Positions 6,956-12,492 of a stretch of DNA of 38,684 bases are shown here, in pieces (within the stretch, counting starts at the first letter, position 1; the number at the start of each line of letters is the position of its first letter). A program made the translations under genes and the position numbers. The stretch spans positions 1 to 38,684 of the forward strand of contig JAVDPC010000027.1 of assembly GCA_031296915.1 (NCBI GenBank), read 5' to 3'. This stretch comes from Cerasicoccus frondis. GTDB lineage: Bacteria > Verrucomicrobiota > Verrucomicrobiia > Opitutales > Cerasicoccaceae. A model generated the notes under the pieces. That model saw only the letters and a list, made by a program, of their open reading frames with translations. It was not told the origin of the DNA and made no database searches.

Positions 6956-7186
6956 ATGAACACACCTGACTCTATTTTAGCCGCTTCAGGCCTGATTTCT
7001 GTATTAATGCTGGCTTGGTTCGCCATTAGCATGGGGATAGCCGTCCTAACCATTGTAGTGCTATGGAACTTGAATGCGCTGCTCATCGTAAAACGCGAAG
7101 AAGCACAGTTCTGGATGGAAGCCGCAGAGCTTAAGCATTCTGATAGAAAAAAGGCCGAAATGAGATCGGACTTAAAATTACGCTGA
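6956..7186 (+). CDS. Small membrane protein, divergent phage gene
   Basis: 76 aa on the plus strand, opposite to the main phage operon. The first half is a long hydrophobic segment (about residues 12-43, one or two spans); the second half is a charged helix (KREEAQFWMEAAELKHSDRKKAEMRSDLK). No Shine-Dalgarno is evident at the ATG (6956). The antisense frame 6889-7086 is less protein-like. Its place, between the early operon and the regulator, would suit a superinfection-exclusion or accessory gene, but that is a guess. Confidence 0.5.
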   Translation: MNTPDSILAASGLISVLMLAWFAISMGIAVLTIVVLWNLNALLIVKREEAQFWMEAAELKHSDRKKAEMRSDLKLR

Positions 7187-7206
7187 TTTCTGAAAGAACA
7201 ATTCGG

Positions 7207-7304
7207 AAGGTTTCCGAAAACCTTACGATCTATTCAGAAATGCAGGTTTCGAAAACCTTCGCAAGGAGAATTGACAACACCGCACGAAGGTATTAGACAC
7301 CTTC
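7207..7304. promoter_or_regulatory. Candidate operators: three AAGGT/ACCTT palindromes before the regulator
   Basis: AAGGTTTCCGAAAACCTT (7207-7224) and AGGTTTCGAAAACCTT (7244-7259) are near-perfect palindromes with the same arms, centres 36 bp apart. A looser third copy, GAAGGT (7286-7291) with ACCTTC (7299-7304), follows. They lie just in front of the ribbon-helix-helix gene, the expected place for autoregulatory operators of a phage repressor. Confidence 0.7.
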
Positions 7305-7474
7305 ATATTATGCCGAATCAGCTAAGCGCAGACTCCGATAAAGTGACGATTGTTTTGCCTAAGGAGCTAAAAGAAATCATTCGCAAGTTAGCAGCGAAGG
7401 AACGGCGCAGTATGTCTCAAGTGATCTCCATGCAGTTGGAGAAAGACTTCGATTATAGACCTAAAAGCGCCTGA
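7271..7474 (+). CDS. Ribbon-helix-helix regulator, candidate phage repressor
   Basis: 67 aa from TTG at 7271, or 54 aa from ATG at 7310. TTG has AAGGAG only 2 bases upstream, which is too close; the ATG has no clear Shine-Dalgarno but gives a typical Arc/CopG length and leaves all three palindromes upstream. The strand KVTIVLPKEL followed by helices EIIRKLAAKERRSMSQVISMQLE is the Arc/MetJ/CopG ribbon-helix-helix pattern, in which the strand pairs in a dimer and enters the DNA major groove. It probably represses its own promoter and perhaps the phage operon. It is the last gene before dif. Confidence 0.8.
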   Translation: MTTPHEGIRHLHIMPNQLSADSDKVTIVLPKELKEIIRKLAAKERRSMSQVISMQLEKDFDYRPKSA

Positions 7475-7480
7475 TAGTCT

Positions 7481-7518
7481 GCGACTTACAAAACCGTATT
7501 GCGGTCGTTGTGAGTCGC
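7481..7518. terminator. Long hairpin between phage regulator and dif
   Basis: GCGACTTAC (7481-7489) pairs with GTGAGTCGC (7510-7518), including one G-T pair, with a nested ACCG/CGGT stem (7493-7505). It begins 6 bases after the regulator stop and is followed by only a short TTTACC. It may terminate the rightward phage transcript. Since it lies 12 bp from the dif site, a role in folding single-stranded attP DNA is also conceivable. Confidence 0.6.
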
Positions 7519-7530
7519 TTTACCTATCAA

Positions 7531-7558
7531 GCATCGCACAATATATATTATGTCTAAT
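7531..7558 (+). other. dif: dif-like XerC/XerD recombination site (prophage attachment)
   Basis: Left arm GCATCGCACAA, centre TATATA, right arm TTATGTCTAAT. By eye it matches 21 of 28 positions of the E. coli dif site. The run AATATATATTATGT also matches the core of the Bacillus subtilis dif site. dif is the chromosome-dimer resolution site at the replication terminus and the usual target of inoviruses that lack an integrase, which is what lies immediately to the left. Whether this copy is the original dif or a hybrid made by phage integration cannot be decided without an empty site. Confidence 0.85.
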
Positions 7559-7621
7559 TTAGGTGGACTTAGAGAAAGCTTAGTTTTATTAGCCATAAGT
7601 TGCATATGATCATAAAGAAAC

Positions 7622-7642
7622 GCATACCCTTCCGAGGTATGC
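7622..7642 (-). terminator. Terminator of the rplY-pth-rpsF-ssb operon
   Basis: GCATACC (7622-7628) pairs perfectly with GGTATGC (7636-7642) around a 7-base loop. On the minus strand it is followed by GTTTCTTTATG. It lies 38 bases past the ssb stop codon. Confidence 0.65.
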
Positions 7643-7680
7643 ACTGTTGCTTTGACATATCGTAATTATTTCGACCTGAC

Positions 7681-8133
7681 TTAGAATGGGACGTCCTCAT
7701 CGAAATCGTCTTCTGCAGACGATTGTGCGGCCTTGGTTTGCCTGGGTGGCGGTGATGTGCGTTCGTAGCCGCCTCCTTCTCCACTACTGGAGTTTTCTCC
7801 ATCGCGACCACCGACGAACTTGAAGCTTTCGCAAACAACCATAAGCTTGCTGCGCTTTTCGCCCTGAGGCGTTTCCCACTTGTCTTGGCGAAGGCGCCCT
7901 TCGACCAAAATCGGGCTTCCTTTGCCTAGGTATTTTGAAATGACTTCAGCGCTGCGGCCAAAAGAATCGATGTCCACGTAAGCCACTTCCTCGCGTTGCT
8001 CGCCTTCTTTGGTCGTGAATTGGCGATTCACCGCAATGGTGAATTTGCAGATCGACATGCCGCCTGGCGTAACCCGCATCTCGGGTTCGGCGACAAGATT
8101 GCCCATGAGGATGACTTTATTGAATGATGCCAT
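7681..8133 (-). CDS. ssb: Single-stranded DNA-binding protein
   Basis: 150 aa. An N-terminal OB fold (about residues 1-110: FNKVILMGNLVAEPEMR, KFTIAVNRQF, YVDIDSFGR, GSPILVEGRLRQDKWE) is followed by a Gly/Ser-rich disordered linker and the conserved acidic tip DFDEDVPF, which recruits repair and replication partners. This is the usual domain order and length for bacterial SSB. It ends the rplY-pth-rpsF operon. In many bacteria rpsR and rplI follow; here a terminator, dif and a prophage follow instead. Confidence 0.97.
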   Translation of the reverse strand: MASFNKVILMGNLVAEPEMRVTPGGMSICKFTIAVNRQFTTKEGEQREEVAYVDIDSFGRSAEVISKYLGKGSPILVEGRLRQDKWETPQGEKRSKLMVVCESFKFVGGRDGENSSSGEGGGYERTSPPPRQTKAAQSSAEDDFDEDVPF

Positions 8134-8152
8134 AGCTCGACAATCAGCAGAA

Positions 8153-8187
8153 GCCTGGCGCGAGTCAAGAGTCGCCCTGCGCCAGGC
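8153..8187 (-). promoter_or_regulatory. Inverted repeat in the rpsF-ssb spacer
   Basis: GCCTGGCGC (8153-8161) pairs perfectly with GCGCCAGGC (8179-8187) across a 17-base loop in the 72-bp gap between rpsF and ssb. No T-tract follows on the minus strand. It could be a processing or attenuation element that sets ssb expression apart from rpsF. Confidence 0.5.
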
Positions 8188-8205
8188 ATCTGAAATCTGA
8201 AAAGC

Positions 8206-8508
8206 TTAGATGCTTTGAACCAGAATGCGGTTCACCGTCTTGTCCAAGCGGAAACGCTCCTGGAGAGCTGCTGGCGCTTCAGGACCAGCTTCCAGCTCGA
8301 TGACGAGGTATACGCCACTGGGCATACGGCGGTCGGTCACGCGGATGAAATCCTGCGAACCATTGTTTTTGACGCTAGTTACGTTGGCGCCCAATGCGGT
8401 GATGTTTTCCTTGATGGACTCGATCAGCGTTTCAACCGACTCGGTGTAGTTGCGGGTATCGAGGATGAAGTTTGCGCGATAGCGCTTAGTCGTTGCGGTC
8501 TGACTCAT
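8206..8508 (-). CDS. rpsF: 30S ribosomal protein S6
   Basis: 100 aa, the usual S6 length. The beta-alpha-beta ferredoxin-like pattern is seen: strand RYRANFILDTR, helix ESVETLIESIKENITALGANVTSVKNNG, strand DFIRVTDRRMPSGVYLVIELEAGPEAPAALQERFRLDKTVNRILVQSI. The F-R-L-D-x-x-V-x-R segment is characteristic. S6 binds S18 and 16S rRNA in the small-subunit platform. The start lies inside the 3' end of pth (23-bp overlap), and ssb follows. Confidence 0.95.
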   Translation of the reverse strand: MSQTATTKRYRANFILDTRNYTESVETLIESIKENITALGANVTSVKNNGSQDFIRVTDRRMPSGVYLVIELEAGPEAPAALQERFRLDKTVNRILVQSI

Positions 8509-9094
8509 GGTTACTCGGTGGTGGAATTCTTGTGTTAATGCGATTCATCGCGACTGTAGTCCCCTGCTCAGCCAATATTCTCAGGCCGTCGATATAATCC
8601 GGGACGCGCGATTTGATAAATGAATTTTCGTCTGATGTGAATTTGCCTAGGACCCAGTTGGTCAACTGCCCTTTATGAGGGTTGCCGCCAATGCCGATTC
8701 TGTAGCGCACAAAGCCGTTTCCCAGATGCTGGAGCAAGCTTGCTACGCCATTATGGCCACCGTTACTTCCGCTCACGGAAATTTTGCAGCGCCCCAGCTC
8801 TAGATTAATCTCGTCATAGATCACGACCACTGACTCTACCGGCGCTTTCAAGTAACGCATCACAGCGCCTACAGCGACGCCACTTTCGTTCATGTAAGTG
8901 TCCGGTTTGACCAGCATGATCGATTCGCCAGCGAAACTGACTTTGGTAACTTGGGAGCGCAGTTTTTTCTGCGCTTTCCATTCACCGCGGCAAATTTCAG
9001 CTAGGCTGTCTACAACTCGAAATCCGACATTGTGCCGTGTGTCACGGTATTCCGATCCAGGATTTCCCAGTCCGGCGATGACGGTTACGGCCAT
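8486..9094 (-). CDS. pth: Peptidyl-tRNA hydrolase
   Basis: 202 aa. It recycles peptidyl-tRNAs released from stalled ribosomes. Conserved elements: GLGNPG (8-13), catalytic His21 in TRHNVGF, KPDTYMNESG (about 63-72) including the binding Asn, the Asp in IYDEINLELGR (commonly DDLDLPLG, so slightly divergent), and SNGGHNGVASL. The C-terminus (about 15 residues past the fold, RIPPPSNHESDRND) runs into rpsF. It lies downstream of the rplY terminator, so expression probably depends on read-through or its own promoter. Confidence 0.96.
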   Translation of the reverse strand: MAVTVIAGLGNPGSEYRDTRHNVGFRVVDSLAEICRGEWKAQKKLRSQVTKVSFAGESIMLVKPDTYMNESGVAVGAVMRYLKAPVESVVVIYDEINLELGRCKISVSGSNGGHNGVASLLQHLGNGFVRYRIGIGGNPHKGQLTNWVLGKFTSDENSFIKSRVPDYIDGLRILAEQGTTVAMNRINTRIPPPSNHESDRND

Positions 9095-9113
9095 TTGGCA
9101 AAGAACAAAAAAC

Positions 9114-9141
9114 GGAATCAGCGCCGGGTGACGCTGATTCC
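9114..9141 (-). terminator. Intrinsic terminator between rplY and pth
   Basis: GGAATCAGCG (9114-9123) pairs perfectly over 10 bp with CGCTGATTCC (9132-9141). On the minus strand it is directly followed by GTTTTTTGTTCTTTG. It starts 14 bases after the rplY stop and ends 20 bases before the pth start: a textbook Rho-independent terminator or attenuator inside an otherwise compact operon. Confidence 0.88.
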
Positions 9142-9155
9142 ATTGAATTTAAAGG

Positions 9156-9761
9156 TTACTCGGCTTCAGCTGCCTTCTCCTCAACCTCGTCGGTTTCGGC
9201 ACTCTCGATCTTGGCAGGCTCAGCAATTGCGACGATCACCATGTCGGGCTCGCCGTCAAAATGAACGCCTTCCATCGCTGGCAGGTTTTCGAGGTGAACA
9301 GCCTCGCCAATATTCAAATCGGCAACATTCACTTCAATGAATTCTGGCAAGTTGCGTGGCAAGCAGTGAACTTCAAGCTCGTGGACGGAGAAGTCCAGGA
9401 CGCCGCCGTTCTTCACACCAATGGCTTCGCCCTTGATGTGCACGGGGATGTGCGCGTGAATCAACTCACCGGCAACAACTTCGAGGAAGTCGATATGACG
9501 GAAGCGATCAGTCAGCGGATCACGCTGCGTTTCGTGGATGAGAGCATCGATGCTTTCATCTGCGATTTTGAGGGTGATGACGGCGGTGGAACCGGCGACT
9601 TCACGCAGCAGCATCTGGAAATCTCGCTCAGCGACCGCTAGGTTGCGGTTGCCGCTCTTACCGTAGATGACTGCAGGGATTTGACCCTGTGCGCGCAGGC
9701 GGCGTGAATTGCCACGGCCGATGCCCTCACGTTTGGTTACGGACAGGAGGTGTTCGCTCAT
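9156..9761 (-). CDS. rplY: 50S ribosomal protein L25/general stress protein Ctc
   Basis: 201 aa, the long TL5/CTC form: an N-terminal 5S rRNA-binding L25 domain (about residues 1-90; KREGIGRGNSRRLRAQGQIPAVIYGK and THETQRDPLTDRFRHIDFLEV-type motif) and a C-terminal beta domain (about 95-180; IPVHIKGEAIGVKNGGVLDFSVHELEVHCLPRNLPEFIEVNV). It ends in an acidic Glu/Ala tail. First gene of the rplY-pth-rpsF-ssb group and followed by its own intrinsic terminator. Confidence 0.96.
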   Translation of the reverse strand: MSEHLLSVTKREGIGRGNSRRLRAQGQIPAVIYGKSGNRNLAVAERDFQMLLREVAGSTAVITLKIADESIDALIHETQRDPLTDRFRHIDFLEVVAGELIHAHIPVHIKGEAIGVKNGGVLDFSVHELEVHCLPRNLPEFIEVNVADLNIGEAVHLENLPAMEGVHFDGEPDMVIVAIAEPAKIESAETDEVEEKAAEAE

Positions 9762-9966
9762 GTATATAGGTGTTCGTGTTGTCTGGTTAACCGAAGCTTC
9801 ATGCTACGGAAACGGGCCAAAGAATCAGATTGCGCGATAATGGCAATCAAAACTTTTGTCTTTTCAGGCCAAAACTGAATGGCAGTTCGCGCAGTATTAA
9901 AAAATCTAACCGCAAAATCAGGCGAATGAACTTGACCTAATGTCACAAATGCGTCACGTTCGTAAC

Positions 9967-10110
9967 ATGGAATTAACAAACAGTCTCAATATGGTAATCG
10001 CCACGGTTGGCGGTATAGTTGTCGCGGGGCTATTGCTCGATATCTGGCTAGAGTTTCGTTGGAGTCGAGATGCTCAAACTATGCACGCGAAATCCCCGCG
10101 CGATCAATAA
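9967..10110 (+). CDS. Possible 47-aa single-span membrane protein
   Basis: A 47-codon frame beginning MELTNSLNMV. Residues 7-27 (LNMVIATVGGIVVAGLLLDIW) form a clean membrane helix, followed by a positively charged segment (EFRWSRDAQ) and a short hydrophilic tail: good small-membrane-protein layout. No strong Shine-Dalgarno is seen. A nested hairpin starts directly after the stop, as if to end a short transcript. No family is recognised. Confidence 0.45.
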   Translation: MELTNSLNMVIATVGGIVVAGLLLDIWLEFRWSRDAQTMHAKSPRDQ

Positions 10111-10111
10111 A

Positions 10112-10153
10112 CGGGCAGCACATAGGAGCAACGCTCCAAATCCATTTTGCCCG
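10112..10153 (+). terminator. Nested hairpin after the 47-aa frame
   Basis: CGGGCA (10112-10117) pairs with TGCCCG (10148-10153), enclosing a second stem GGAGC-AAC-GCTCC (10125-10137). No T-tract follows, so the terminator assignment is weak. Its start 2 bases after the micro-ORF stop is suggestive. Confidence 0.4.
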
Positions 10154-10231
10154 GAAGCCCCACCCCTTCCTAGTTCGAAGCCTCGCTCTGCAGTGCTTTT
10201 GACTAATTCTGGTCGCTAAGGTGATCCAAAT

Positions 10232-10972
10232 TTAGCCAATGTGGTAATTCGCCTGCTTGGCCGATGATTGCTTGGGAAGCAGCCCGCGACTTCGTTTCCG
10301 GGCCAGCGCTCGTTGAATGCTCTGATGGCATTCCTTAGAAGACACTTCGGCTCCAAAAAAGCGGGCGAGCCAGCCATAAACCATGTCTGGCTCCATTTCA
10401 TGCATCCGCGTCGGCTGATCACAGACACGGTCAAATGCATCAACGACTGCTTGTGCGATAACCCGCACCATTGTCCGTGAGACCTCAGAGCTGCGCTCTT
10501 CTATGAGCACATCGCTGGCGTCGGTCATCGGAAATTCTTCAAAGATATTCTGGTAGATGTCCGCCGCGTTCAGTTCTTCAACCTCAGTTCGGGGGAAAAA
10601 ATGCGCCATCACTGACCAAGGATGAATGTCATTGGGAGACCTGTCCATTCCGCGGCAATCCGTTCTCAATATCACGGTAGGAATGTCAGCAAACTTTGCG
10701 GTCATGAACTCAACTACTCCACCCGCCTCGATTTCAGCGCCATCGAAGTTGAACAACGCCAAGTCGCATTCAATCAGGTGGAGCAGCTTCTCATCGCGCA
10801 CCACATGGGCAGATTTTGATCTGGCAGGAAAGTTTTGCGGCAACACACAGCAATAACGCTGGTCTGATAACTCAGATATCGCTTCCGCCAACATAGCATT
10901 GCCGATCAAATCCTTGTGGGTAAATTGATCTCCCGCAAAATAGATGTTCAATGTTGGCTCGCTTGAGGGCAT
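10232..10972 (-). CDS. Nucleoside 2-deoxyribosyltransferase-like protein
   Basis: 246 aa. The N-terminal half resembles the nucleoside 2-deoxyribosyltransferase (RCL) superfamily: IYFAGDQFTHKDLIGNAMLAEAI (9-31) as the first strand-loop-helix, and CDLALFNFDGAEIEAGGVVEFMTAKF (69-94), where the D-G-x(5)-G-x(3)-E pattern places candidate nucleophile Glu88, followed by PTVILRTD. Such enzymes cleave or exchange the N-glycosidic bond of deoxynucleosides. Residues after about 160 are not typical of the family and end in a basic tail. It stands alone between two gaps, so no pathway is suggested by neighbours. Confidence 0.65.
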   Translation of the reverse strand: MPSSEPTLNIYFAGDQFTHKDLIGNAMLAEAISELSDQRYCCVLPQNFPARSKSAHVVRDEKLLHLIECDLALFNFDGAEIEAGGVVEFMTAKFADIPTVILRTDCRGMDRSPNDIHPWSVMAHFFPRTEVEELNAADIYQNIFEEFPMTDASDVLIEERSSEVSRTMVRVIAQAVVDAFDRVCDQPTRMHEMEPDMVYGWLARFFGAEVSSKECHQSIQRALARKRSRGLLPKQSSAKQANYHIG

Positions 10973-11098
10973 AATATGAATAGCCAGTAAGAATCCATGT
11001 CGAATAGGTCTATTCGGACTGGATTAGTGCTTTAATTTAGACTTATCGGACTACTACAGTCATAACTTTAGATAAAATATAGCTTTTTTTTCACCTCA

Positions 11099-12460
11099 AT
11101 GCTACACCGACGATCTTTTTTACAAACATTGGGCGTATCCGGCGCAGCGATGACACTGGGTTTTGGCGGTTTGCACAAGCTAATGGCTACTGATCAAGCC
11201 TCAACGCTTACCCAAGGCTTTGGACCGTTACTGCCCGATCCAGCCCGGGTGCTCGAGCTCCCCAGTGGGTTTTCCTACCAAATAATCTCTCAAACAGGAA
11301 ATCCGATGGCCGACGGACTGATCTCCCCCGGGAAACAGGACGGAATGGCTGCGTTTCCGGGCCCTGATGGCCGCGTGATCCTAATCCGGAATCACGAGAA
11401 CGAATATCCATGGCGACCGCTTGGTCCCTTTGGCTTACTGAATGAGCGTTATGCTAGGATTGACCGTTCGTTACTCTACGATCCCCGCGAAGGCGCCCTA
11501 CCCTGTATTGGCGGCTGTTCAATCCTGGTTTACAATCCCAAGACCGGCAAGGTGGAGAAAGAGTTCATGCGTCTACTTGGCACAGAGCGAAATTGCGCTG
11601 GCGGGCCTACGCCATGGGGCACTTGGGTTACCTGCGAAGAGACCTCCGTTACCACGAAAGAAGGCTATAAGGCGGACCACGGCTATGCGTTTGAGGTCAC
11701 ACCCACGCTTACCCCCGCGCTTGAAAAAGCGACTCCACTGAAAGCCATGGGGCGCTTTCGACGAGAGGCAGTTGCCATTGATCCGCAAACCAGCATCGTT
11801 TACCAGACTGAAGACCTTGGCGACTCCAGTTTTTACCGTTTCATTCCAGATAAGCCAGGTCAGCTGAATTCAGGTAAACTGCAGGCGTTGGTCATTAAAA
11901 ATGGTCCAGCCGATACGCGAAACAATCCCGGCGCCACGATGACCTTCCCACTGAATGAGTCATTCTCCGTGGATTGGGTCGACATAAATGATGTGGAATC
12001 ACCCAACGATGACTTGCGTTTGCAGGCCCAGAAAAAAGGCGCCGCAATTTTCGCCCGGACCGAGGGCATTTGGATGGGAGACGGCGAAATGTATTTCGCT
12101 TGCACAACAGGCGGACCCCAAATGTTTGGTCAAATTTTCCGCCTCAAGCCGGGGCACGAGCAGCAGCCGGATCAGTTGGAGCTGTTCATTGAATCCCATA
12201 ACTCGGAGTTAATGCAAAATGCGGACAATCTGGTCGTCGCGCCATGGGGGGACGTCTTGATTTGCGAAGACTCAAATGCGCCTCATAAGCGGCTGGTCGG
12301 TGTTACGCCCCAAGGTGAAATCTACCACTTAGCGAAATGTGTATACAGTAGCTCGGAAATTGCGGGCGCCTGTTTTTCTCCCGATGGGAAAACGCTGTTT
12401 TTCAATATCCAAAACTACCCGGGCATGACCATCGCAGTCACCGGCCCTTGGCCAGCCTAA
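11099..12460 (+). CDS. Tat-exported PhoX/DUF839-family protein
   Basis: 453 aa. The twin-arginine signal HRRSFLQTLGVSGAAM opens the protein, as in folded, cofactor-containing periplasmic enzymes. PhoX-type sequences follow: DGMAAFPGPDGRVILIRNHEN (about 82-102), GGCSILVYNPKTGKV, NCAGGPTPWGTWVTCEE, and a late WGDVLICEDSN motif. PhoX alkaline phosphatases are iron- and calcium-dependent beta-propellers. This protein is shorter than typical PhoX enzymes, so substrate specificity is uncertain. The upstream 125 bp is AT-rich, with a GATAAAAT element about 25 bp before the ATG that could be a -10 box. It converges on the FG-GAP gene with a 32-bp gap. Confidence 0.8.
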   Translation: MLHRRSFLQTLGVSGAAMTLGFGGLHKLMATDQASTLTQGFGPLLPDPARVLELPSGFSYQIISQTGNPMADGLISPGKQDGMAAFPGPDGRVILIRNHENEYPWRPLGPFGLLNERYARIDRSLLYDPREGALPCIGGCSILVYNPKTGKVEKEFMRLLGTERNCAGGPTPWGTWVTCEETSVTTKEGYKADHGYAFEVTPTLTPALEKATPLKAMGRFRREAVAIDPQTSIVYQTEDLGDSSFYRFIPDKPGQLNSGKLQALVIKNGPADTRNNPGATMTFPLNESFSVDWVDINDVESPNDDLRLQAQKKGAAIFARTEGIWMGDGEMYFACTTGGPQMFGQIFRLKPGHEQQPDQLELFIESHNSELMQNADNLVVAPWGDVLICEDSNAPHKRLVGVTPQGEIYHLAKCVYSSSEIAGACFSPDGKTLFFNIQNYPGMTIAVTGPWPA

Positions 12461-12492
12461 GACCTAAAAAAGCTCTCTTGTCTTCTGTTATC

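Larger units (their letters stand above)
312..7558. mobile_element. Inovirus (filamentous phage) prophage beside a dif site
   Basis: About 7.2 kb carries, on the minus strand, the standard filamentous-phage order: HUH replication protein (5127-6050), ssDNA-binding protein (4882-5184), major coat protein with signal peptide (3877-4179), large adsorption protein (1963-3795), small coupled gene (1814-1966) and Zot/pI ATPase (597-1817). A ribbon-helix-helix regulator lies on the plus strand at the far end. No integrase, transposase or secretin gene is visible. The right end abuts a 28-bp dif-like site, as expected for phages that borrow host XerC/XerD. The left boundary is uncertain. The only dif-like candidate there (about 312-339, with a GGATATAA half-arm) is weak, and the repeats at 1-313 may or may not be phage DNA. 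Genes overlap tightly and all core modules look intact. Confidence 0.9.
9762..10231. other. 470-bp intergenic region
   Basis: This gap separates the rplY promoter side from a leftward gene at 10232. It should contain the minus-strand rplY promoter. Apart from a 47-codon plus-strand reading frame (9967-10110) and the hairpin after it, nothing recognisable is present. The minus-strand frame at 9758-9979 has no protein-like pattern. Confidence 0.6.

Noticed and set aside
6889..7086. 65-aa minus-strand frame overlapping the first phage operon gene
   Set aside because: The opposite strand encodes a better membrane protein with a charged tail; this frame has no Shine-Dalgarno and random composition. 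The 4-base overlap with the 6892 start keeps a small doubt.
9758..9979. 73-aa minus-strand frame upstream of rplY
   Set aside because: It covers the likely rplY promoter and leader and shows no domain pattern.
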